A stretch of DNA of 64,000 nucleotides from Metallyticus violacea (GCA_030762175.1 CM060831.1:145423501-145487500); one strand, 5' to 3'. Positions 10,176-21,803 are shown, counted from the stretch's first letter. Notes: generated from the sequence alone by a model not told the origin. Translations and numbers: made by a program.

Positions 10176-10619
10176 ATGCATTTTGCCGCAGTTGGCCGAG
10201 CTTTCCAGTTCTCATCTCGTTCAAAACCGGCCGGGGAGCAGGGGGGAGGTCAGTGCGAACGTACGGACCTATTCTTTAGCGTTGTGTGACAGTGTGTTAA
10301 GTATTCATTAGGCAGCGTAAGACAGTGTATTAATTTCGTGCGTACAGAATCAGCTCGTGATGTATGGAAATTGATTCAATAGAGGTTCCCTTATATTTAG
10401 TTTCCAAGTAGAAGCTCGATTCACAATTTGGTGAAACGGGAAGTGTTCTTAACAAAAAAAAGTGTACACAATACATACAGTACTCACAAAAGAAACGTTA
10501 TGGAATTGTTCTGGAACGCTCCCACAAAAAATTACTTCAACGTCTTTCTCAGCAAATAGGAATTTCTTATTCTCTGTTTGAAAGGCTATAACGTTACTGA
10601 AGTTAAAACCCTGTAAGAG
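10176..10619. other. Spacer, nothing recognised
   Basis: Contains a short GC-rich patch at 10225-10260. No coding or repeat similarity seen. Confidence 0.45.
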
Positions 10620-10905
10620 CATGAATTCAAACCGGGTGACCCTGCCTCCAGGAGTAGATTCCGTGAATGGATTGAATATTATGTATGACGGAGATATGTT
10701 CTTTGCATATGACTCTTGCCATCTAAGTGAGTATGATTTAACACCTGGCGATTTTTATCTCTGGGAAAAGGGGGAAGGTATTAAAGGAAAAAGTGTACAA
10801 ATCAAATGCAAACGCTTTAGATAATCTGCAAAATAACATTCGTGAAGAAAAATAATTTCATAAGGCGATGCCAGAAATGTATGGCATTTCCAGTACCTTC
10901 TTGCT
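10620..10905 (+). pseudogene. Transposase C-terminal relic (DUF4817/Tc-like group)
   Basis: The segment reads LTPGDFYLWEKGEGIKGKSV, then in the next frame VYKSNANALDNLQNNIREE. This is the 'DFFLW..LK..VY..NP.TL..LK..I' tail shared by the DUF4817-associated transposases of arthropods, the same tail as at 16290-16502, 28990-29152 and 56245-56400. The catalytic core is not preserved in the 100 bases upstream. Frameshifted and inactive. Confidence 0.55.
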
Positions 10906-11008
10906 TGATAATGTGCCTTTTAAATGTAATAAGCGTTAGCGACAATCATAACAATCATTTCTGACTCAGTTCACAGCGGTACGGGCTTGAACCGACCGAC
11001 CAGCCGTT

Positions 11009-11312
11009 CCCCTTGTTGATTTGGTTTATTTACGAACGCTCTTTAACATCTCAGGTCATCAGCGTTCCATTCAATTCAGGGCGCAAAACGGCCGATAAAT
11101 TTTGCCCAGAGGCCTCTTCTTTCAGACTTGAGGTTCTTTTTCGTGCCGTAAATGTGCAACTTGGGACCCACGGCTTTTACTTCCCTTCCGAAAAAAGCCA
11201 CACTTAGGATTTTTACGCCCAAAATTTCCATCGATCCTGGCCGGGTTCGAACCCGCGGTGTTGGGTTTAGGAGGCAAATATGGTTACCACTACACCACCA
11301 AGACCGACAGAG
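11009..11312 (-). mobile_element. SINE family A, copy 4
   Basis: Full-length minus-orientation copy with intact box A (GGTGTAGTGGTAACC) and box B (GGTTCGAACCC). It is flanked by an 8-base duplication CAGCCGTT (11001-11008 and 11313-11320). The CTTCCTTCGG palindrome has decayed to TTTTTTCGG. Confidence 0.9.
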
Positions 11313-11320
11313 CAGCCGTT

Positions 11321-13384
11321 GCGTGTAGGGCGGTTCTGTGAACGAAAAATCATTCAAAAGGTTACAAAGGAAACTGTGCTGAGAAATGCGCTTGAGTTTT
11401 ATACAACATTTCGCTAGCTTTATGCAGTTTTTCTATACTATCTGTTTTATATATATTTAAGCTGTACATTGGTACTTCATTTGTGTGCTACAAGATATTT
11501 TTGTAATATAGCGTAGTACGGTAGTAAAGATGTTTCGGAACAAACGAACGTGTTGCAATGGACAACAAAACAGACAAGTTGACATTTTCTTGGACTATTG
11601 TCGTATAACAGAGTTCAGAGGACAGTAAGCGGCGAAGGATAGGGGACAACATAGATTAATAAAGAGCATTTGTGGGATGCTGTGTGGAATTTTAAAGCTG
11701 AAATATTTAAGTTACTTACAAATCAATCATACAACACTTTCTAACATGTCATAACGGAAGAATAGGCAAAGCTTATGTATAAATTAAAATACTGTTTCTA
11801 CACTAACGAACAACTGCATAGCTCGATGCTACGCATAGTATTTTTCCATTTTACGATCAGAAGCTCCACTGACGCACAAAAGTTCTCGCGAACCACGTGA
11901 CCTCCATCAGGCTTTCATTGTTGCCGCTTCCCCCACTCTTTTTCCTTCTTTCTTTCTTTCCTGCTATCCGCGTGTAAATTGCTCTATTGACCGCTGGAAG
12001 AAAGCCATGCATTTTTCATAAAAGCAGAACCCATTACGATTACAAGGGTCAATTTTCCCCTCATCTTTCTGAAAGAACTTGTATTTACAGTTAGGGTGTT
12101 GAGATACAGCACACAGCTGTTTCGCCTCGTGATCGGATTCAGTTTTGAAATACGAGGCTCGGGTTTAAAAAAAAAAGGCGTGCGATTTTCCACCTAATCG
12201 CCCTACCAGGTCCAGATGCTTAATGTGGCTGGAAAGGCAAGAGGTTTTTATGAACCTCTTAGAAAACAATGCAACCTCTCTACAGAGTGTCGCGAAATGG
12301 CGGTACCCATATTCTGATTTCCGCGCACTAGTCATTTGTTTAAAAGCTATGGCACCCTCGCATAGAACCATTTACCAGTGCATCAGTACGTTCTTCATAT
12401 GCTTTTCTTTCTCCTTTGCCCTTTTCTCAAAAACTACTCAATAAGGAGGGTAACACAACAAAGTTACGTAACAAAGTTGGGGGAATAACTAAATTACTAA
12501 ATAGTTTTCTTTTTAATTACTTTGATGTTCGTCAAGACTGCTAATATGCAGTAAAAAACCCCTTTTCATAATTTTCAGGGAACTGTTTGAAAAAATTAAA
12601 GTGTAAACAGTAGGAAACGTTACAAAAACACTAAAAATAATTAAATTCTAGATTCATAACAAAGTTAAATAACTACAAATAAATTAATTCACAGTTATTT
12701 ACAAGTACACCCATATATTTCAAAGTATGCAAAATTAGCTCACAAAATGAATATCTCGCCATTCCTCACCACTACCGCATTGTTCAAAAAATATTACTCA
12801 CATTTCCCGATCATGTTAAAATCCCGCTCGCAACTGACTGGAAGAGCAAATGGCGCCGCGGGAGATGCATGGGGAATCTTAGCGATTGGAAGGGGTAGCG
12901 TACCAGGAATTGGGGCCAGAAATCAAGAAATGAAGAAAAGAAAGGCAATAAAAGATGCTGCAAATTCAGTTAACTGTTTCAAACTAAACCCCTCAATGAT
13001 CTTGGAATCCAAAAACTATCCATTGAAGTGTGGGTGGAAAAGAATAGAGAATCTTGGGCATTAGTCTGCAACCGAGAAAAATAAGAATGCAGAAAACTCT
13101 GAAAGAAAACGAAAATCTTAGTTTAAACTTCCCTGGAACAACACTCTGGTAGCACAACCTACATTAATCTCCCTTGGGATTTTATGGCATAATTACATTT
13201 GTAAGTGCATTAGATGTTCCATAAGTGCAAATTTTAATCTAAATTTTGTATTAAATATTGTGTTATTCAATATAGAGTTTGAGCTCTCTAAACTACGGTT
13301 GATATTTTTTCCGGGTCACTCGATATTTAGCTATTATGTAAATGCCGTATGAATTAAATTTTTCTAAGTTCCTCATAACTCATA
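11321..13384. other. Two kilobases without recognised features
   Basis: AT-rich sequence with a pyrimidine-rich patch at 11930-11970. The longest open frame (105 codons, 12747-13064, plus strand) has no recognisable domain or matching counterpart elsewhere in the window and looks like a chance ORF. Confidence 0.45.
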
Positions 13385-14658
13385 CGAGGGTGGATCCATA
13401 AGTTTCCGGCCTCACCGATAAGGATTGTCGCCTTCACAAAATCCTTATCTGAAGTCATAGCTTATCTATTAAATACTTACAGTTGTAACTTTCGCCCCGC
13501 TGTTTTCAGTTGTTCAGATATAGCTGCATAAAGACGACTATGTGTAGCAGATTGTGTCATGTTCAAAATGGAGTTTCGAGTTGTAATTAAGTTCTTCACA
13601 AAAGAAGGACTTACACCAAATGAAATTAAACAGCGATTGAACGATTGGCGTATATGGGGAAGCATCCCCCTCATATTCTACCTTAAAAAAATGGACCAAA
13701 CTTTTTCGAATGGGTCGAAAAAGCATTGAAGATGAAGAGCGTGCAGGTCGGCCCATGAAGGTGCTCACTCCTGAAAACATCGCTCTTGTGGAAGGAGAAA
13801 TTATGGAAGGCCGGTGACTTAAAGTTACAGAAAAAGCAGCAAGGTTGGGCCTTTCTTAAACAATAGTCTTCGAATTATTCATGAACATTTAAACATGAAT
13901 AAAGCTAGTGAAAAATGGGTGCCTAGACTTCTTTCCTCAGTCCAAAAGCAGCGAGTCATCTGTTGTCAGGCATTTTTGGAGCTCTGCCGTGGCAATGAGA
14001 GAGAAATTCTGTAAACCATTGTTACAGGAGATGAAACCATGATCCTCTACTATGATTCCTTGTCCAAAAGAGAATCAATGGAGTGGCGTAACCTGGCGAA
14101 GCACCGCATTTAAAGGCCAAGGTCACTCAGTCATCCAACAAGATCATGGTCACAATCTTTTGGGACTGTGAAGGAATACTCTTCATTGACTTCAAGGAGA
14201 GAAACACCACAGTAAATGGAGAGTACTATGCTGGTCTACTGCACAGACTACGTGCTTCCATCAAAGAGAAAAGGCGAGGAAAGCTGAATGGTAGTGTGCG
14301 CCTTCTTCACGACAACGCGCCTATGCACATAACTCTAGTTGCAAAGGAAGCCGTGAAGAAAATTGGCTTCAAGGAGATCGACCATCCACCCTATAGCCCA
14401 GATATAGCTCCCAGTGACTATTTCCTCTTCTCAACACTCAAGAAGGACCTTCGAGGAAGGAATTTTAGTGTGACGGAGAAGTGATGGGTGCTGTTTATGC
14501 CCATTTTGCAAAAAATACTTCTGACTATTGAAATGTTAATTGAAAGATGTAAGAAGTGCTTTGCAATAAAAGTTAACTATATTGAAAAGTTAAATATAGA
14601 TTTTGTCTTTACCATACCTAGAAAATGGTTAGACCGGAAACTAATGAACTTACCCTTA
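13385..14658 (+). mobile_element. Mariner element (subfamily 1, copy 1), full length
   Basis: It starts CGAGGGTGGATCCATAAG and ends, in reverse complement, TAAGGGTAAGTTCATTAG; both continue into TTTCCGGNCT, giving about 30-base imperfect inverted repeats. TA dinucleotides flank it at 13383-13384 and 14659-14660, as expected of mariner insertion. Length of 1.27 kb is typical. Two further copies of the same subfamily lie at 44457-45679 and 61536-62576. Confidence 0.93.
13568..14484 (+). pseudogene. Mariner DD34D transposase pseudogene (copy 1)
   Basis: The N-terminus is MEFRVVIKFFTKEGLTPNEI, the first helix-turn-helix. A hinge containing ERAGRP and a second helix-turn-helix ending IIHEHLNMNKAS follow. 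The catalytic domain keeps all three aspartates across frames: GDET at 14027-14038, LLHDNAP at 14302-14322 and PYSPDIAPSDYF at 14389-14424, with 34 residues between the second and third (DD34D). Frameshifts near 13650, 13840, 13895 and 14075 and in-frame stops (for example in the NERE-IL stretch) prevent expression. The last 112 codons (14146-14484) are open and end in a natural TGA. The start was chosen at the ATG shared with the other two copies. Confidence 0.92.
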
Positions 14659-14660
14659 TA

Positions 14661-15336
14661 CTTACTTCTTTTGTTTGATTAAATAAACTTCTATTAGGTA
14701 ACTGTGAATTAAACTGGTTGTGGCACACAATAAATGTACAACCAGAAAATAATACTTTAACAATCTGACCTATATAACTGATATACATTTTTGCACTAAT
14801 TAAATAACATCTAAATTTTATTTTTATATGCCTACGAAAAAAATAATAAAATTAAAGAGTTCGTTGGGTAATAACTTACAAAAAATAAAAGTTGAAAATC
14901 TTACGAGAATAGCTCGTCAGTTGTTATTCGTAACATAAAGCAAAACACTTGGGCTAATGAAACAATCTCGCATCTCAAGGTAGTTATACAAAATACACAG
15001 TGTAGCAGCGTTGAAGAGTTTCGCTGCTCTTAGAAAAAGTCCTTTCTATGCACCCCAAGTGACTCATTTGCCTTCACCGCTTCGTCATCCGAAAAATGAG
15101 CAACTTGAGGGAAATGGAATACCATGGAAACATCTCAAGTACCGTCACTGCGATGGTAAAGCTGGAGATGCCAGGAATTGCGAAATTGGAAAATTTGCCC
15201 TGCTATCAGTAAATGGGTTAAGTTGCTTCACCACTTATCGCGTATTTTGCGAGGTTTGTTTGGAATGTTTGTCGAAAGTAAGTAAACACTTTAATTACAA
15301 ACAATATTGGCAAAAATCCTTAAATACCGTGCGACC
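14661..15336. other. AT-rich spacer, nothing recognised
   Basis: No coding or repeat similarity seen, except that the 165-codon frame starting at 15011 runs into the next element. Confidence 0.45.
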
Positions 15337-15528
15337 AGTGATGCCTTTCCCCGCGGCATGGGGGTTTTCCTATGAACGAGCCCCCACTCGTTGGCTGCGC
15401 CGTGGAGGGGGTAGCAAGCCTTTTGCTTACTTTTTGACCTTGCCCACTGTCATATTTATGGCGCGGCTGTTCCGGGTTGTGTGTTGTGTTGTTTGTTTCT
15501 TAATTTGATAGTATACATAAAGTTTATT

Positions 15529-16502
15529 ATGTCTCGTGTGTTTACAACGGCACAGCGTGTGTTTAGGTACGATCCATATGTGTTAACCCAGTAATGAAAA
15601 AACATAGGATCAGTTTTTTTGAGCACACAGCTGATTCTGTTACATTCTTGATGTCCATACTAACCCATTTTTTTTTTCCAGAGAATTAACCGACAGGGAT
15701 GATCATGCAATTTTTCCAACAGGACTCTTCCATTAATCACACAATGATAAGGTGCATTATCGCATTTAGTTAAAATGACGTATAAATAGTGAATCTTGCT
15801 TAATTGCGTTAACACCGAGAGTGCCAAAAAATGTATACGCACTTTCACAGTAGATAGCTATTTAATATATTTCAAAGTTGAACCGAAAAACAACAGTAAT
15901 GTGTAGTATGATGTTCTGTAAACAGATGTGACTCACATTATGTTATGCCAGAGTTGCTACAACAAAATGGAACCAAGATTATAATTTGAACAGCGAAAAG
16001 CAATTTTGAAGAGGAAAACCGAGAATGTTGTTGAAGTTCAAAGGCATTAGAGACGTGTGTACAGAACAGAACCGCCAACATGAGTAACAATTGCACCCAT
16101 TCGAGACTCGTGGTACCGAATGCGATGATCACAAGGGCAAATCTGCGAAACCTCGCACAGCAACAAGCCCCGCGTCCTCGGCTATGGTTTTGGAACCTTT
16201 TGAGCACTCACCGCAAAAACCTACAAAGCAATGTGCACGTGAGACTGGGATTAGCAGAACCAGCGTACGTCACATTATTAAAACAGCATAGAAGAACTAC
16301 GTTGGACTTCTACCTATGGGAATCTCTTAAGGATGTTGTATACCGTAGAAAACCAGCTACACTGGCAGCACTTCGGGAAGAAATTGAAACGGCATGTGCT
16401 GCAATAGCTGAGGACACTTTCGCAAACGTTGCTCAATCAGTAGTTCAACGTACTCAGAAGTGTATCGACGCCGATGGTAGGCATTTTGAGCAACTGTTGT
16501 AA
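15529..16502 (+). pseudogene. DUF4817-type transposase pseudogene with catalytic core missing
   Basis: It starts MSRVFTTAQRVFRYDPYV, the DUF4817 helix-turn-helix beginning. After a decayed stretch it resumes at about 16005 with ENVVEVQRHWRRVYRTEPPT, then KPRTATSPASSAMV and SPQKPTKQCARETGISRTSV, the second helix-turn-helix, ending near 16290. It then jumps directly to LDFYLWESLKDVVYR, VVQRTQKCIDADGRHFEQLL and stop at 16500-16502, which is the C-terminal tail. Everything between, including all catalytic acidic residues, is gone. The tail is an open frame of about 70 codons. Non-functional; possibly a non-autonomous deletion derivative. Confidence 0.78.
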
Positions 16503-16867
16503 CTGTAGAAGTCTAAGAAGGTTAGTGCTTTCCTGTTTGTGTGAATTCAGTTTTGTTATGTTAATGCAGTTTTTTTCTGTGCTTGAAGTGTGTATACATT
16601 TTTGGCACCTCTATATACTTTTTATAAGTTAAGTTTATTATTATTGTTGTGTTGAAGTTTATGTTAACCGTAGTTTTTACTTTATCAGCTTTCCCTCATG
16701 TAATAAGTAGTCTAAAACAAAACAGAGATTTGATATAATTGTGGGTACTGTTGTTTGCGAACAGATCTTTTTTTTTTTTTAATATACTAGAAGACATGGA
16801 GGTTGAACGAAAGTTTGTAGGATTGAAACTGCTGAAGTCTAAGGAGACATTCAAAAGAGGAATGAAG

Positions 16868-17395
16868 AAAAAAAGTTCATACAAACATATGTCCGGAAAT
16901 CCTTAGTTTTTGAGTTATTTAAGAAAGTTTGCCATAACAAAAAAAAAAAAAAAAAAGTTCATACAAGCTTACGCCCGGAAATCCTTAATTTTTGAGTTAT
17001 TAATGATTTATGCCAGAGTTAAAAAGACTATTTCTATTACATCGTTAATAAGCTTATTACCAAATCACATAAATGGTTAACCTTCAACAGTGCTATTTCT
17101 GCATTTTCGAATAATATTTGTCATATAAGTGTGCATCAGCAGATTTGTATCGATATCATTCGATTACTTAACAAAATTAATTTTATTTTTGGTTGCGAAC
17201 TTAAGTTGTTACATTGTGCTTTGAAACGCGTTGAAATAAACTTTCATTAATAACTCAAAAACTAAGTATTTCTGGACATATGCCTTTATGGCTTTTTTTT
17301 TCTTGTTTTGGTAAAATTGTATCAATAACTCAAAAACTAAGGATTTTCATTCATATGTCTATATGAATTTTATTTCTTGTTTTACAGACAAAAGT
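16868..17395. repeat. Duplicated module in direct and inverted orientation
   Basis: A roughly 55-base module (GTTCATACAANCNTANGNCCGG then AAATCCTTAGTTTTTGAGTTATT) occurs twice in direct orientation, about 16873-16930 and 16957-17010, separated by an A19 run. It occurs twice more inverted at about 17245-17300 and 17325-17375 (AATAACTCAAAAACTAAG). Together they could fold into a large hairpin. They most likely form the 3' inverted-repeat-rich end of the E1 transposon. Confidence 0.78.
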
Positions 17396-17430
17396 TTGTA
17401 AAAGTATTTTTGAAACACGCTATATACTGG

Positions 17431-18314
17431 GAACGTTAATGTCCCCCTTAGTTTCCATTTTGTATTAAGTGACAATCAATGCCTTCGATCTCTGAAGACC
17501 TATAATATTTTGAAGAAGAAGAAAGACTAGTTGGGAAATGCAAGTCTTATTTCCCTAGCTGAAAGAAAATTCAAAGACTGTTCGGAAAAGATATCATTGG
17601 AAAATGGCATTGGATATTTTGTGTTCTCGTTTTTAGACGTAGAGAATAACATCATCTTCTATGACGGCTCGTTGTAGTAAAGTAGGCAACAAATAACAGA
17701 TCCTGCGGTTAAAAGCAGAGTTGCCGCCATGTCTAGTTTAGTGCTGCTTGTTGCTGCTGATAGCATGCCTTTTTTCGGGCAAATACCATAAAAATAACCT
17801 TTGGTCCGCGCCATTTAACTTTACTGGCCCAGAGCTAAGTCGCTGCTTTTGGCTTCTGTCCCGATACGTTGAAATAGCTTTTCGCTTTGTGCCCTGAAAC
17901 AGCTGATGGCTACATTGTGGGTGGATCCTTCACTCTATCTTTTTGAGGTCCGTGAAGGTGGTGAACATGGCGGTTGTGAATTTGAACGTAATGGTTAAAA
18001 AAATGTTTAATAAAGAATTTAATGAAATACTACTTTTCTAAGCTAGCGTTAATTTAGAATAAAACATTACGACCCCCTAAATAGGGAAAAAATTAATTAA
18101 TACGTTCATTCTACGGTGTCTTGTGCAAGTGGGACAAGAGGAATAGGAAGCCCCACTGTGTTAGAAAACACTGAACTAAACATGAAAATCGTTTGATCCT
18201 GAACAGAAAGAAGTGCCATATGTCCTTTAGGGAATCCTGGAAATGTATATGAGGCCTCCTTTTTCAGATTTTACAAAAACTAGGAAAGGAAACAAATTGG
18301 AACAAATTGTTCCA
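17431..18314. other. Stretch without a recognised gene
   Basis: 17690-17960 is somewhat richer in G and C. A possible decayed fragment of the repeat protein seen at 20673-21015 lies near 17540-17690 but is too weak to claim. No other feature seen. Confidence 0.4.
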
Positions 18315-19418
18315 TCACTTTTCAAAATATTCGCCTTCAAGATTTATACACTTTTGAATGCGTTCAAACAAATTCTCGAAACATTTTTTTCACTCTGAAG
18401 TTGGTATCTCATGAACATGGTTTTGTGTGACTGCTGTGTGAGAGCTGGCATTGTCATTATGAAGAATGACACGACGTTTTTAGGTGTTTTTTCCTGATTT
18501 CGTCGATGATTTCTGGCAAACAAATTGTTATATATCATTTAGCATTAACTGTTCTTTGATCCTCTGAAGGAATGGTTGCGACATGTCCAGTACAACGGAA
18601 GAAACAAACGATCATTTTCATGGAAGTGCTTCGTGAAAGAACAACTTTTGTTGGATTCGGTTCATCTCGGAACACACAGACAGTGGAGTGTTGTTTAGTT
18701 TCCGGTTCATACGAATATATCGCAAGTTTTTTCACCTGTTATAATGTTGTATACGGATTTTACAGGTTCTCGGTGGAATTTTTGAGCATTTCATTACAAA
18801 TCAACATGAGCTTCTTTTCTTTTCTTTCTTTCTTTTTCTTTTTCTTTTTTTTTGGGGGGGGGAGCGCCTGTCAAATTATGCGGAATCCTTTGGAAAAGGT
18901 CGTTTTCACAGCTAAATGTTCATGCAAAATCGAATGTACTGCTCTTCGATATGCCTTAAGGATGGCTCTATCTCACCGTAAGTCACGTGCCGATCTTCTT
19001 CAATCATGTTGCGCACAGCATCGATGCTTTTTGGAATGACAACGGATTTTGGTCGACCTTCACATAATTTATCACTGACGGAGCAGGGCCACTACGAAAT
19101 TCTGCAAACCAATTGTGCACAGTCTTTTCTGATGGTGCTTCATTACCAAAAGTAGAACGAGGCGATTTTATGCATTCCTGCTGAGTTAGAACTTTACTAA
19201 AATCGTAAAAAAATCATCCAACGAAAACCTTCACGTGAAATTTCCATATTTTCGCCAAATTACTCTGTTTAAACTCGTTGTAAACAATCTACTCGGTCAA
19301 TTTCTAAGCTGCAACTGTTTTCATAATAAGAAATGTCAATTATTCCGAAAATAATAATGATGTATCTCAATGTTGCCACCCCAGTGGTCGTTTGTAAGAT
19401 CTTAAAAGTTAACCCTCG
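18315..19418 (-). pseudogene. Mariner transposase pseudogene (subfamily 2, minus strand)
   Basis: The transposase starts at 19247 (MEISREGFRWMIF) and ends with RIQKCINLEGEYFEK and a TGA at 18315-18317. Between are GRPKSVVIPKSIDAVRNM and IEEDRHVTYGEIEPSLRHI (hinge and second helix-turn-helix), a T-rich insert with a G run (18823-18866), then YSYEPETKQHSTVCVFRDEP, TGHVATIPSEDQRTVNAK and a decayed HNDNASSHT-like second aspartate block near 18440-18475. The segment that should carry the third aspartate is deleted. Several frameshifts. The upstream end terminates at about 19418 with AACCCTCGTA, a mariner-like end with TA at 19419-19420; the other terminus is not found, so the element is truncated on the left. 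Confidence 0.85.
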
Positions 19419-19449
19419 TATGTCTCTCCACTGTATATAAAACTGGAAC

Positions 19450-20640
19450 TTAGGAAAAAGTTTGGAAAAACTACTAAATCATTAAGTAATTTACTAATGG
19501 ATATAGAACTTAAACAAACAAAGGTATTTATTTGAAAAATGCTTTTATTTTTCAAGATAGTCTCCCTGTACATTCAGGCACTTGTCTGATCGTTTCAAAA
19601 GCCCATGAAATCCAGCAGCATAAACTTCTTTGGGCTGGTGTCGGAGCCGCTTCTCTTTCTACAGCTTCATCGTCGGAAAAATGTTCACCGGAAAGATCGT
19701 GTTTAAGACAGCTGAACCAATGGAAAGTTTCTTGCAGCAAGGTCGAAGTATTAGGAAGGTATTTGAGGACTTCCCACTTGAAACTTCGCAGCGTCTCATT
19801 TGTTTTGTCGGCAGTATGAGGACGCGCGTTGTCATGCAAAAGCAACGCGCCTTGTTGAGGAGTCGCTTCCGTTGAATGATCTTAGGAAGTTTCCTGAGGA
19901 TGCCACAATAGAAGTGACATTTACGGTTTGTCCTTGAGGATGGAATGCGGTGGGCAGTATGCCTTCGTGATACCAGAAGATTATGCGACTGGTGGATGGT
20001 GGATGGTGTCACTTTAAATTTATTTTTTCACAGGTGACGCAATGTTTCCACTACTTTATCTTGACTGAGAGTGTTGAACAGTATCTTGTCCTTCATTGCG
20101 GTAGTGATTGAGATCCTGCAATTCCAGACTCATTCTTTGCATTTTGTGTCAGCATGCGGAACACTCTTGTGCACAGACTTTGTGAACGTCTAACCTGTCA
20201 TGCTTTATGAGATAGGTCATGTCATGTGAACAACCAATAACAGCGACTATAGTATCTATAGTTACCCTTGTCTGCTCGGATTAAGTCTTCCACTTGTTGC
20301 AGATTGGCCTCTGTGGCAATCTTCATTGGCCGGATGACGTAGTATTAGTTTTCGATAAGTGCCCACCCTTCAGAGAAGTTCTGAACCCAGTTGTAAACAG
20401 CTTGACGTGACAGACATTTCTCACCATGGGAAGCATCTTTATGAATGTTCTTTGATTCCATACCTTTTGTCAACAAAATTCGCACAACGGATCGCTGCTC
20501 ACTTAAAGATGCTGCCATCTTACAACTGCTGTTTCGCTATTATAAACATCGATTGTATGATATCGATCGTCACCAAATGCTGCCATCTAGTGGCAAAGCC
20601 CTTTTTCCTCATTCAAACATGTAGTACCCCATATCAATTT
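19450..20640 (-). pseudogene. Mariner transposase pseudogene (subfamily 3, minus strand)
   Basis: The coding relic runs from the ATG at 20518 (MAASLSEQRSVVRILLTKGM, then a VYNWVQNFSEGWALIEN helix-turn-helix) to SDKCLNVQGDYLEK and TAA at 19545-19547. The central part is decayed. The second aspartate block LLHDNARPHTADKTNETLRS is well kept at 19786-19845. The YSPDLAP block is destroyed by a frameshift, then LKHDLSGEHFSDDEAVE follows. Subfamily differs from the other mariners in the window. Termini are not clear: a GGAACTTA word occurs near both ends (19448 and 20641) in opposite senses, but a clean inverted repeat with TA was not seen. Confidence 0.85.
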
Positions 20641-20672
20641 GGAACTTAATTAATGACTTGTCCCCATATTTT

Positions 20673-21015
20673 AAGTTTCCCAAATTTAGTGATGCAAAAC
20701 TAAAGGATGGAATTTTTATAGGGCCAAAAATGAGGCAACAAATAATGGATAGTGAACTGTTAAATTTCCTAGAAAATTTTGCTTGGCAGTCATCAAAATG
20801 ACGTGGTTTTCATGAAGATCATAAATTAGAACATAACAGTGATATAGCTTGTGATCTTGTGAATTAAAACAATGCTATGATTTAAACTTTACTTTTTGAA
20901 CTTCTTAGAAAATTCTGGGTCTCAGGGATAAACTTTCCGAAAAAATTCATTAGGAAATTTCTAAGTAGCAAGATAAATGGAAACTAAGTAGGCTGGCCGA
21001 CCATTACTGGACCAC
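20673..21015 (+). pseudogene. Relic of an abundant arthropod repeat-associated protein
   Basis: An open segment reads KFPKFSDAKLKDGIFIGPKM then RQQIMDSELLNFLENFAWQS and stops at 20799-20801. After a decayed middle, EISK.QDKWKLSRLADHYW appears at about 20950-21005. In arthropod genomes many repeated, unnamed ORFs carry the same order (FSDAK.KEG.F.GPQIR, then a histidine-rich region, then GERFHQ.I..ME.RY.GKW...MLADYCW). I infer this is such a relic. The enzymatic function of the family is not known to me and no terminal repeats were seen. Confidence 0.55.
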
Positions 21016-21803
21016 GAAGTGATACATTCCAAAAGCATCCTATACAACTGTTTAGATAAGCCAGAATGACAAGTAAAATATCTGAAATCATATGCGATTT
21101 TTTTTAAACTGGTCTTGTTATTTTGTTCATTTTGAGACAATTTCTTAATATTATCACAATGGATTAAGATATTCGATTAGTATGCAAGGAATATCTAATA
21201 GAATCCCTAGTTTAAAAACTGTACAATTCTTCTTTGTTTACATTTTGCTAGACTGTGAAACAATTCTAACGAAGATGCAGGGGTTACTTTAGTGGTAAAC
21301 GAAGCCGAAATGTTTATTAGTATTATTCTTTTTCCTCGGGGATCTTTAATTTTCGCGATTTCATTTCACACTCTCCGTTTGGCACTACATTTTCTTAGTA
21401 TTTATTTAATTTTAGTCGACGGTTGTCATTTCGACGAAGACTGTGACATCCCTCAGCTCAAGCAGGTTTACTATCTTCTACGCAATCATGATATTACTGA
21501 GCCTAGGTCACTTCGACTTCCAAGTTCCGGAATGGACGGCTGAGATGGGGCTTGTGGTGTCGTAGGGTTCATTCATCCTCATATGATATGCACAGTGGTT
21601 TATCCACAGTTATAGTTTGTAAAGTAGTTAAGGGCAAGACAAAAAGTTTTTAAATTTAATTTTCTCTGAAATATAACCAACTATTTAAATGCAAAATTAA
21701 AGAATGTGCAGAATGAATAGCAATAATAATCAAACTTGATGAAATATATGGAAATATTTTTTCACACGAGCTGTTGTAGGACATTAAGTTGAAAATGAAG
21801 AAT
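21016..21803. other. Spacer, nothing recognised
   Basis: The 83-codon frame at 21292-21543 has no recognised domain. No repeat similarity seen. Confidence 0.45.

Larger units (their letters stand above)
15337..17430 (+). mobile_element. DUF4817-type DDE transposon, core-deleted (E1)
   Basis: The left part, from AGTGATGCCTTTCCC at 15337 to about 15735, aligns with 28461-28860 (second copy, E2). They share GGGGTTTTCCTA.GAACGAG, TGTGTTGTGTTGTT and the ATG-initiated N-terminus. The right side ends near 17430 with GAAACACGCTATATA, resembling the TATACAGGGTGTTTC termini common in this element group. A nested repeat module fills 16870-17390. The outer left terminus is not identifiable with certainty, so the left limit is where the two copies begin to align. 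Confidence 0.6.

Noticed and set aside
12747..13064. 105-codon plus-strand ORF
   Set aside because: No recognised domain, no repeat partner and no splice or promoter context.
15011..15508. 165-codon plus-strand ORF
   Set aside because: Its second half is the untranslated leader of the DUF4817-type element, shared with 28461 on without frame conservation; the first half has no motif.
17966..18043. Small ORF starting AACATGGCGG, a good initiation context
   Set aside because: Only about two dozen codons, AT-rich tail, no supporting evidence.
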